From JAYSSF01 sp043720715 (lineage in GTDB: Bacteria > Patescibacteriota > Gracilibacteria > Absconditabacterales > Absconditicoccaceae), in contig JAYSSF010000085.1 of NCBI GenBank assembly GCA_043720715.1, positions 1 to 12,310 of the forward strand: 12,310 bases of DNA, in the 5' to 3' direction. A program made the position numbers and the translations under genes. Positions 1 through 5,608 of this stretch are shown in pieces. The number at the start of each line of letters is the position of its first letter. Positions within the stretch are counted from its first letter, which is position 1. Below the pieces are notes generated by a model. That model searched no databases and had not been told where the DNA came from. It was given only the letters and a program-made list of their open reading frames with translations.

Positions 1-1015
1 ATTGGTACATGAGCCATAAGCAGCTCCACAGCTGACGGGGGCAACAGGGTCAGCACAATTATTATTATCTGGAGCTCATGCTGCACTTCCTCTACATACA
101 GCAGCAGAGCTACTATTGTATGAGCCTCCAGCTTCCCAATAGTTGGAACAGCTGGTGAGAAGCATTGGCTTGTCGGTTACCGTTGGACTGGCAGACATAC
201 TGAGTAAAGTTTTCTACCACACAGGCGGTACCACTAGGCACAGCGGGACTTACACACTGATACATGCAGGCACCAGCATTGGTACAATCAGAGACGATAT
301 CCCAGTTAGTAGCTGAGCCAGGAGATGTATTATTACACGCTGAAGCGTTGGTAGGGATAGAGCCACCACAGGAAGGTGGAGGAGTACCACAGCCGGCATC
401 ACCGCCATTATTATCAGCAGGACAAGATCAAGCGTTACACTGACTTGAGCCATCACAACATATAGTAGGAGCATAGCATGATCACGCACTACCACAGCTA
501 TTTGGAGCAGAACAGGAAGAAGTACCTCAACACATAGCACTATAAATGGGCTCGCCAAAACCACAGGAATTATAGGTGGTATTATACACCAACTGACCAA
601 ATTCATTCATAACTCTGAACGGAATCTCTTCTTCGGTATTGTAATCAAAAAGCCTTCTACTGAGCCTACTGCTTTCACTATTACAAAATAGATTGTGCTC
701 TATTCTGTATTTGAACGACCCTGCACCACCACAGGAGAGCGTGCTCCAGTCTGCGCCAGCAGCAGAGGTATCGATGCTACAGTTTTGGGTACACACCATA
801 CCACCCCAGCGGGCTTCTGAATTAGAAAATGAGACATTGAGGGCTTTATTATCACATTCTTCTCCCCTACTCGTCCCAGCATCCGGCCCATTAACCTGAC
901 CATCACCACAACATCATCCTCACAAATATTGACTTGGACATATCGTACTTGAAGCTGCCCAAACACTACCCATACAGCACATTACGCCACACCAGATGAT
1001 TACTTGCTTGTACAT
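1..1015 (-). CDS. Secreted cysteine-rich protein with DUF4215-like motif (3'-partial, frameshifted)
   Basis: Read with TGA as Gly, the ATG at 1015 opens a protein beginning MYKQVIIWCGVMCCMGSVWA, a plausible signal peptide cut near Ala20. The mature part is very rich in Cys, Gly, Ser, Asn and Thr. Residues 35-54 contain CGDGQV followed by GEECD, which resembles the Myxococcus-type cysteine-rich repeat (DUF4215); later segments have paired cysteines (SCGSAGSC, TICCDGSSQC, CGTPPPSCGG). Five in-frame TGA codons precede the frame change. The frame ends at a TAG at 113-115, but the same Cys/Ser/Asn-rich style continues without interruption in the next frame to base 1, so a frameshift lies between about 116 and 213. 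It is probably an extracellular or surface protein; its function is unknown. An in-frame ATG 45 bases upstream is less likely because it would bury the signal peptide. Confidence 0.7.
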
Positions 1016-1208
1016 TGTCGCCCAGCTATAAGATAAAACCCTGCACCGCACCGTGCACATTGCCCACACTATAGCCAAGCCCCACCACATTGCAAGCCCT
1101 TACCGCTTGACACTTCCATATAGCTCAGTGCAAGCATAGCCTACAACACAAAACCCCAAGTCATTGCCTTGAGGTTACTATATTTTTATGGAAAATAAAT
1201 GATGCTGA

Positions 1209-2105
1209 CTAATTACCCGCGTTTTGAATTGCAGAGATTTCGACAGGTTTGATTGGAAGCATTATTTTTTCAAATTTAAAATCAAAAGTTTCCGTTTCAA
1301 TATATAATTGCAACTCGTCGGTTTTATTTAACGTAAACGATTTTGGTAATGATCTAGCTCCAGATGAAATATATTTATTGAACTCATCAAAAGTAAAAAT
1401 TTCTGGTAGTTGAGCAAGAAATGGGGCTAAAGTAAGTGGATTATTATCATTTTCTTTACTTAATTGTATTGTATTAATAGGAGAAAATTCTGTCCCATCG
1501 ACCCTTTTAATAGTTGTCCCAATGTTTACCCAATGTACAGATTTCCCAGGTTTAATTTCTTCTGCTTTTGCCAGAGCATTTGCGATTGGTGCTTTGGAGA
1601 TGTAGGGAGTAATTTCATAAGTTCCGAATTTTGCATTGACGAGCTTGAGTTCGATACGGAACAATTTAGGCATATAAAACGGGCTACTTGGGTCACCGAT
1701 GTCGATACTGATACTTTTTGGTGTACCGTCCTTATTTGGTGCGAGCAAATCCGCAAACTTTTGCTGTTCAGCGGTAAGCTTGGTATCCACTTGTCCTATC
1801 GGATCCACCGCCTTATCAGTTTCACAACTCGTAAACATAGGAGTTGTAGCAGCCATCAGTATCGATGCTATCACCATCTTGGCTTTGCTCCTCAAACTCG
1901 AGGTATATGTAGCTTGCACGCCAGAGCCTTCTACCGCCACGACGGCTAAGTCAGACGTGATGGGGGCGTTAGACTCGAGGTGAGTCGATGCTTGAGTGTT
2001 GGGAGTGGTTTGGGTGCTCATGGGGGGTTGGGTTAATAAAGTAAATGGGCTATCGCTAGGCTCGCCTGTGGCTCTGTCGTATCGGTCGATGCTGGAAGTG
2101 CTCAT
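1209..2105 (-). CDS. Putative lipoprotein with repeat-derived N-terminus
   Basis: The open frame encodes up to 298 residues and I do not recognise the family. Around residues 70-94 a basic stretch (LRSKAK) precedes a hydrophobic segment ending in MFTSC, which looks like a lipoprotein signal with a non-ideal lipobox (Phe at -3). About 70 residues before such a signal is abnormal. Residues 1 to ~60 are encoded by a repeat that recurs nearly identically upstream, so the ancestral start may be internal: GTG at 1919, seven bases after AGAAGG, gives a normal-length signal (MQATYTSSLRSKAK...). ATG at 2021 is another option. The mature ~200 residues look globular. None of its 12 Gly codons is TGA, unlike the core genes here. 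A C8 tract lies just upstream of ATG 2105 and a C6 tract lies inside the N-terminal repeat. Confidence 0.65.
   Translation of the reverse strand: MSTSSIDRYDRATGEPSDSPFTLLTQPPMSTQTTPNTQASTHLESNAPITSDLAVVAVEGSGVQATYTSSLRSKAKMVIASILMAATTPMFTSCETDKAVDPIGQVDTKLTAEQQKFADLLAPNKDGTPKSISIDIGDPSSPFYMPKLFRIELKLVNAKFGTYEITPYISKAPIANALAKAEEIKPGKSVHWVNIGTTIKRVDGTEFSPINTIQLSKENDNNPLTLAPFLAQLPEIFTFDEFNKYISSGARSLPKSFTLNKTDELQLYIETETFDFKFEKIMLPIKPVEISAIQNAGN
1944..2102 (-). repeat. Spacer repeat copy 1 (fused to the lipoprotein gene)
   Basis: About 159 bp are directly repeated at 2767-2926 with five substitutions and one G insertion. On the minus strand it encodes the STSSIDRYDRATGEPSDSP and STHLESNAPITSDLA segments that form the N-terminus of the lipoprotein reading frame. 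A third, degenerate copy of its 3' part lies at 3561-3625. Confidence 0.9.
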
Positions 2106-2111
2106 AGTATT

Positions 2112-2119
2112 GGGGGGGG
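2112..2119. repeat. G8/C8 homopolymer upstream of the lipoprotein start
   Basis: Eight consecutive G on the plus strand (C8 on the coding strand) end six bases before the ATG at 2105. Tracts of this length are prone to slippage; here a change would alter leader length or spacing, not the reading frame. Confidence 0.6.
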
Positions 2120-2138
2120 AAGAGTGGGTAAATAAGTT

Positions 2139-2423
2139 TTATTTTTTACGATATGCTTTGCTACGGTGTTCTATTTCAATAATGGTTATTGTTACTATTG
2201 CATCTTCTATTACGTATATTGCTCTATAATTCTCCACCCTGATTCTGTAGGCTTTATCTATATTAAGACCTATTGATTTTGGACTTTTTATGGTTTCTAC
2301 CCCAGTCATCTGGTAGGGGTCTTTCGAGAGTATTTCAAACTTATTTTTAAAACTTTCTATAATAAAAGTTGGTAGAGATTTCAATTGCTTTAGTGCTGAT
2401 TTTTCAATTTTAACGAGATACAT
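2139..2423 (-). CDS. RelE/ParE-family toxin (module relBE-1)
   Basis: A 94-residue protein of typical RelE/ParE size. It has an N-terminal basic helical region (KSALKQLKSLP), the strand pair AYRIRVENYRAIYVI and the C-terminal signature IEHRSKAYRKK, which carries the conserved basic and Tyr positions of the family. RelE toxins cut mRNA in the ribosome and ParE relatives act on gyrase; the sequence alone does not decide between them. It overlaps the antitoxin gene by 14 bases, which implies translational coupling. It is about 60% identical by eye to the second toxin at 4880-5167. It contains no TGA codon, so it would read the same in the standard code. Confidence 0.88.
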   Translation of the reverse strand: MYLVKIEKSALKQLKSLPTFIIESFKNKFEILSKDPYQMTGVETIKSPKSIGLNIDKAYRIRVENYRAIYVIEDAIVTITIIEIEHRSKAYRKK

Positions 2424-2661
2424 CTGAAGTTTTCTTAACTGCTAAAATCTCATTTGTCGCCTCAAAGAAATCTACGGATTCTTTGTTTGGATTATTTTTC
2501 CAGGCTTCAAAAGTTTTCCAATCTAAATAATCTTCACGCATACTTTCTGCCCAAGCGCGCATTTCTTTATTTTTGAAATCTATAATCATAGCAGTTTCTT
2601 TGCCATTTGAGTCAATCACAAAACTGATATTATTTTGTATTTTTCTTGTTTTGGTTGTCAT
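2410..2661 (-). CDS. Antitoxin of relBE-1
   Basis: An 83-residue protein beginning MTTKTRKIQNNISFVID and ending in a charged tail (NEILAVKKTSDVSR), just upstream of and overlapping the RelE-like toxin. Position, size and overlap indicate the cognate antitoxin. It resembles the antitoxin at 5160-5414 (shared F..V.D..GK, FF(E/D)(A/V).NEIL and KK). I see no clear ribbon-helix-helix or HTH signature, so a named family is not assigned. The start is the ATG at 2661, which follows a near-consensus promoter (-10 at 2691-2696) after a short leader; no good Shine-Dalgarno is visible. Confidence 0.8.
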   Translation of the reverse strand: MTTKTRKIQNNISFVIDSNGKETAMIIDFKNKEMRAWAESMREDYLDWKTFEAWKNNPNKESVDFFEATNEILAVKKTSDVSR

Positions 2662-2690
2662 GTTACTGATGATAAACTAAATAGGCTACA

Positions 2691-2719
2691 ATTATAAGGA
2701 GAATCTTTGAGATTTGCAA
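2691..2719 (-). promoter_or_regulatory. Sigma-70-like promoter of relBE-1
   Basis: On the minus strand TTGCAA (2714-2719) and a perfect TATAAT (2691-2696) are separated by 17 bp, about 30 bases upstream of the antitoxin ATG. The arrangement recurs upstream of hicB. Confidence 0.75.
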
Positions 2720-2766
2720 TACTTTTTTTATTAAATTTTACTATAGGTTTAGCTTAGCACCTCAAA

Positions 2767-2926
2767 GGCTAAGTCAGACGTGATGGGAGCGTTAGACTCG
2801 AGGTGAGTCGATGTTTGAGTGTTGAGAGTGGTTTGGGTGCTCATGGGGGGGTTGGGTTGATAAAGTAAATGGGCTATCGCTAGGCTCGCCTGTGGCTCTG
2901 TCGTATCGGTCGATGCTGGAGGTGCT
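2767..2926 (-). repeat. Spacer repeat copy 2, with a decayed small ORF
   Basis: About 97% identical to copy 1 at 1944-2102. A small ORF (ATG at 2956, stop at 2792, 54 codons, MTNKESTRVESTSSIDRY...) reads the first half. A G7 tract here instead of G6 shifts the frame relative to copy 1. An internal ATG in the original frame gives a 31-residue product ending FEVLS, then stop. It is probably a non-functional fragment between hicA and the relBE-1 promoter. Confidence 0.88.
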
Positions 2927-2990
2927 CTCCACTCTCGTGGATTCCTTGTTAGTCATGATGTAGGTTATATAAAGGAATAAAATATCATTT

Positions 2991-3185
2991 TTATGAATTA
3001 CCAATAATCGTTTTTTCTATTGCTCTAAAGGTGCCAAGTTTCAAATCTTTGTTGCCATGGATGGGTATAGAAACACTAATACCCGTTTTTACATTTTTAT
3101 AGATATGGTGACTTCCGCTAATTCTTCTCAAAACCCAACCATTTTCTTTTGCTAGATCTACCAGTACTTTAGGCGACAAATTCAT
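2991..3185 (-). CDS. hicA: HicA-family mRNA interferase toxin
   Basis: A 64-residue protein, the standard HicA length. It has the dsRBD-like HicA pattern: a helix (PKVLVDLAKENGWVLRR), then RISGSHHIYKN with the conserved catalytic His in the SGSHH motif (residues 23-27), then the strand VSIPIHGNKDLKLGT and a C-terminal helix (FRAIEKTII). HicA cleaves mRNA and is neutralised by HicB. It starts four bases after the hicB stop, so the pair is one operon with the antitoxin first, the reverse of the E. coli order. No TGA-Gly among its six glycines. Confidence 0.92.
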   Translation of the reverse strand: MNLSPKVLVDLAKENGWVLRRISGSHHIYKNVKTGISVSIPIHGNKDLKLGTFRAIEKTIIGNS

Positions 3186-3189
3186 GCAA

Positions 3190-3477
3190 CTAATCAGTTA
3201 ATGCTAAAGAATCTAACTGTATCGTGATCATCATTTCCATGTTTTTACTATCATCTGGTATAGATACCCCATCTTCTATCATTATTGCTAAAGTACCTTC
3301 GAGTGCTTCATGTAGATTACTCATAGCCTCTTCTACGGTATCGCCAAACGCAAAACAAGTATTAAGAGAAGGAATATTAGCCATGTAGCTGTCATTTTCC
3401 TCTGTACGGCTAATTACCACCCTAAAAGACCGTGTCTTTACCGTGTTGGTATTTTGAATTGTGATGCCAGCTGCCAT
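3190..3477 (-). CDS. hicB: HicB-family antitoxin
   Basis: A 95-residue protein with the partial RNase-H-like HicB fold: FRVVISRTEENDSYMANIPS, then NTCFAFGDTVEEAMSNLHEA, which matches the usual 'Y.A..P.L..C...G.T.EEA..N..EA' pattern. It has no recognisable C-terminal DNA-binding domain, so autoregulation, if any, would have to involve the HicAB complex or another factor. The ATG at 3477 lies ~30 bases after a TTGTAA-17-TATAAT promoter. The leader and everything upstream for ~150 bp resemble the relBE-1 leader, although the genes are unrelated. Confidence 0.9.
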   Translation of the reverse strand: MAAGITIQNTNTVKTRSFRVVISRTEENDSYMANIPSLNTCFAFGDTVEEAMSNLHEALEGTLAIMIEDGVSIPDDSKNMEMMITIQLDSLALTD

Positions 3478-3506
3478 GTTATTGGTAATTAGTTAAATAG
3501 AATACA

Positions 3507-3535
3507 ATTATAACGAGAACTTTTGGGCTTTACAA
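3507..3535 (-). promoter_or_regulatory. Sigma-70-like promoter of hicBA
   Basis: TTGTAA (3530-3535) and TATAAT (3507-3512) on the minus strand with 17 bp spacing, embedded in the same repeated spacer as the relBE-1 promoter. Confidence 0.72.
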
Positions 3536-3560
3536 TATTTTTTGCTTAAATATTACTTTA

Positions 3561-3625
3561 GCTTACCGCCTCGACTTGGCTAGAAGTGATGGGTGTGCTG
3601 GACTCGAGCTTAGTCGATGTTTAGT
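3561..3625 (-). repeat. Spacer repeat copy 3 (degenerate)
   Basis: On the minus strand it reads STKLESSTPITSSQVEAVS followed by a stop, clearly related to STHLESNAPITSDLA in copies 1 and 2. It sits in the same place relative to the hicBA promoter as copy 2 does to the relBE-1 promoter. Confidence 0.75.
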
Positions 3626-4014
3626 ACTAAAAGTAGCATCTGCTACATCAGCAGTATAACGACAAAAACTCAAAAATCAAGAGATTTTTGATAATATACG
3701 CAAACACACTACTCTACTGACGACATGACAGTGAGAAATCTTAGTCTCAGACTTACAGATGCAAATCACAAAGACTTATAATATAGTAAATTAACTCTAA
3801 ATTAGAATAACCATCGACGCAATAGTTATTTACTACATAGTCAAACGCTTTCAATAATTATAGTTTACTCAAGTTGTAAGTATATCTCGCATAGCAAGCT
3901 TAACTTTGGATTGTATGAGAGTTTGACTATAATATCCTAACAGGGTTACATCTTCGTACCTTTTGACGAATCCTACTTATAGCAGGACTCAATCTTATAA
4001 TCATGTTTCTCTTC
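3626..4014. other. Non-coding stretch rich in inverted repeats
   Basis: I see no credible ORF on either strand with TGA read as Gly. The stretch holds a perfect 9-bp hairpin with an AAGA loop (3670-3678/3683-3691), an imperfect arm pair around 3784-3796 and 3822-3836, and a perfect 10-bp pair ATAGTCAAAC/GTTTGACTAT (3837-3846 and 3921-3930) that encloses weaker nested pairing. It could be an ncRNA or a decayed element; no known family is recognised. Confidence 0.5.
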
Positions 4015-4058
4015 ACATCAACCCCAAAATAATGAAATTGGGAGTTGGGGTTGACTTA
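4015..4058. repeat. 44-bp flanking repeat, copy A (3' of vapC)
   Basis: Matches 4740-4783 at 36 of 44 positions. It contains a perfect 10-bp inverted repeat (TCAACCCCAA at 4018-4027, TTGGGGTTGA at 4045-4054), so it can fold into a stable hairpin a few bases after the vapC stop. No T-tract follows it in the vapC direction, so it is not a clear intrinsic terminator. Confidence 0.75.
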
Positions 4059-4062
4059 TATT

Positions 4063-4446
4063 TTATATATTTATCTTTTCAAAAATAGTATCTAGCTCAT
4101 CATCAAGGGTCAATACTTGATCGGCATTGTATATTTGAGCATCATACAAGACAGAGGCGTCTGCTACTGAAATACGCTTTCACAAAGTGTAGAAGTAATT
4201 TAAATATTGCCAAAGTGGAGTTTCATACAGCACTACCTCATAATCTGTTAAAAATGTTTGAATTGCATTTATTGATATTTGTTTATATGTAGCAACCGTC
4301 ATTATTTCTGATAAAATGAAATAACTACAATGTAGCTCTCATACCCTAATTTCGTTTTCAAGAAGGTACGTCATGGCATCACTATGTTGAGAATCATCTT
4401 CTTTACATAAGGCAATTACAAAAGATGAGTCTAGTATTATTTTCAT
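4063..4446 (-). CDS. vapC: VapC-like PIN-domain toxin
   Basis: Read with two TGA codons as Gly (residues 36 and 89), this is a 127-residue PIN-domain protein. It shows the four expected acidic positions: Asp6 in MKIILDSSFVIAL, Glu47 in LSEIMTV, Asp96 in ISVADASVLYDA and Asp115 in VLTLDDEL. PIN toxins are Mg-dependent RNases, often acting on tRNA or rRNA. In the standard code it is cut into three short pieces and would be missed. Its ATG overlaps the end of the upstream antitoxin frame by ten bases, and the pair is flanked by 44-bp direct repeats. Confidence 0.85.
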
Positions 4447-4658
4447 GAGATTTTAGAACATCAGTAAACCAACTCATCGATTGAGTCATTAGTAAAACTA
4501 CTATCAATTGGTCAAGCATAGCTTCATAATCACATCTTTATAAAAGTTTGTTTCGGATCAATAATTTTAGATTTCGTTTTTTGCTTTGCCTGAAGAAGCA
4601 AGGCTTCAGTGTAAGCTTTATATAATGATTGCGTAGTATCATAGGTCAAAGTAGGCAT
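4437..4658 (-). CDS. vapB: VapB-like antitoxin
   Basis: A 73-residue protein encoded directly upstream of and overlapping vapC. It begins MPTLTYDTTQSLYKAYTEAL and includes a basic stretch (KQKTKSKIID). After Met42 it has five Gly residues all written as TGA (MGLGSYAGP, then YGC and SGK). The assignment rests on position, size and coupling to the PIN toxin more than on a family motif. The open frame extends upstream to an ATG at 4739, but MPTLTYDTT at 4658 looks like the natural antitoxin start. In the standard code it stops after FIKM, losing the C-terminal part expected to bind the toxin. Confidence 0.72.
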
Positions 4659-4739
4659 CTCGTATGAAATATAAACTAAATAACAACTTGAGTCTATCCT
4701 CTTTTCCTCAAAAATCAAGTGAAAATGATCTAGCCTCAT

Positions 4740-4783
4740 ACATCAAGACCAAAATCAACAAATCGGGGGTTGAGGTTGACTTA
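4740..4783. repeat. 44-bp flanking repeat, copy B (5' of vapB)
   Basis: Direct repeat of 4015-4058 (36 of 44 positions). Together the copies bracket the vapBC operon in the same orientation. Its internal palindrome is weaker than in copy A. Confidence 0.72.
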
Positions 4784-4828
4784 CTGTAAAATCGGAATTA
4801 CATTAGAGTAGTAGTACCGATTTTACAG
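4784..4828. repeat. Perfect 12-bp inverted repeat, 21-nt loop
   Basis: CTGTAAAATCGG (4784-4795) and CCGATTTTACAG (4817-4828) are exact reverse complements. The repeat abuts the 44-bp repeat B and is followed by a second inverted repeat. No T-tract follows on either strand. Confidence 0.8.
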
Positions 4829-4835
4829 CTAATAG

Positions 4836-4876
4836 ATTGGTCTTTATAATTAATACTATTCTAACCAAAGACCGAT
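4836..4876. repeat. Second inverted repeat downstream of relE-2
   Basis: ATTGGTCTTT (4836-4845) pairs with AAAGACCGAT (4867-4876) at nine of ten positions plus a possible G-U. It begins just past the stop codon of the relE-2 toxin on the minus strand. Confidence 0.65.
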
Positions 4877-4879
4877 ATA

Positions 4880-5167
4880 TTAGTATTTCTTACGATATAC
4901 TTCGCTGCGATGCTCTATCTCGTAAATATAAATTGTAATAGTAGAATCTTCGACAGTATAAGTTGCTCTATAATTTTCTACCCTTACTCTGTATGCGATT
5001 TCAGTATTCATACCGATTGATTTCGGATTTTTAATGGTATCTACACCAGCCATATCATAAGGATCAATTGATAATTTCTCAAATTTCTTCACAAATCCAT
5101 TAATTACAAAAGATGGAAGCTTACGAAACGACTTCTCAGCTTGTTTACTAAGAGCAACTTTATACAT
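4880..5167 (-). CDS. RelE/ParE-family toxin (module relBE-2)
   Basis: A 95-residue paralogue of the toxin at 2139-2423 (about 57 of 94 positions identical by eye). Conserved blocks include DPYDMAGVDTIKNPKSIG, AYRVRVENYRATY and YEIEHRSEVYRKK. The matching C-terminal H-R-x-x-Y-R pattern supports the RelE/ParE fold and an intact active site. Its ATG overlaps the antitoxin stop by eight bases. No TGA codons are used. Confidence 0.88.
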   Translation of the reverse strand: MYKVALSKQAEKSFRKLPSFVINGFVKKFEKLSIDPYDMAGVDTIKNPKSIGMNTEIAYRVRVENYRATYTVEDSTITIYIYEIEHRSEVYRKKY

Positions 5168-5414
5168 ATTGTTTGCTCTTCTTAGTTACTAAAATTTCAT
5201 TAGCAACATCAAAAAAATCAGACCAAGTATTTGTTGGATCCTTATCAGTCTTTTGTATCGTTTCAAATACAGCGTTAGATTCCAATTCATTCATTATTTT
5301 TTCATAAGCACTCCTTACGAGCTTATTTCTAAGATCAAGCTGGACAATTATGCGCTTTCCACTATCATCAATAACGTAGTTTCTATATTTTTTAAATATA
5401 CTTAAGGTGGTCAT
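5160..5414 (-). CDS. Antitoxin of relBE-2
   Basis: An 84-residue antitoxin-like protein starting MTTLSIFKKYRNYVIDDSGK and ending VANEILVTKKSKQYV. It shares both ends of its sequence pattern with the antitoxin at 2410-2661, including FFDVANEIL versus FFEATNEIL. The frame is open back to an ATG at 5447, but those 11 residues are hydrophobic and unlike the paralogue, so the ATG at 5414 is preferred. The leader just upstream (AATTACCAATG) resembles the hicB leader (AATTACCAATAACATG). Confidence 0.78.
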   Translation of the reverse strand: MTTLSIFKKYRNYVIDDSGKRIIVQLDLRNKLVRSAYEKIMNELESNAVFETIQKTDKDPTNTWSDFFDVANEILVTKKSKQYV

Positions 5415-5466
5415 TGGTAATTTTATAAAAAAATAAACTATCATCACTTTAATCGAAAAATCACTA

Positions 5467-5553
5467 AAATCAAGTCTTTTTTGTCATTCTGAACACGCGC
5501 CCAAAGGAAGTCCTCTTGGAGGAAAGAATCCACAAAAACAAATTACTTGATTT
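5467..5553. repeat. 87-bp element bounded by 9-bp inverted repeats, with GTCATTCTGA motif
   Basis: AAATCAAGT (5467-5475) and ACTTGATTT (5545-5553) are exact inverted repeats. Between them lies GTCATTCTGA at 5483-5492 and, further on, GAAAGAATCC, the two ends of a motif seen again at 8307-8332 and, in part, at 7171. It looks like a small palindromic dispersed element between the TA island and rny. Confidence 0.55.
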
Positions 5554-5608
5554 AACATTTCCAATCATTATCCATAGGCTACAAATTTACCTCCTTAACA
5601 CTATAATA

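Noticed and set aside
250..606. 118-aa hydrophobic minus-strand ORF
   Set aside because: It is an out-of-frame shadow of the Cys-rich coding sequence; the true frame has a signal peptide and family-like motifs.
1016..1208. Possible gene upstream of the Cys-rich protein
   Set aside because: No ORF with a credible start or composition in any frame under code 25; treated as intergenic.
4015..4783. Integron attC sites flanking vapBC
   Set aside because: The repeats are palindromic and flank a cassette, but I could not find convincing RYYYAAC/GTTRRRY core pairs, and no integrase is present in the window.
5560..5600. Minus-strand AAGGAGG with nearby ATG upstream of rny
   Set aside because: The following reading frame stops after seven codons, and the plus-strand sequence simply resembles an anti-Shine-Dalgarno by chance.
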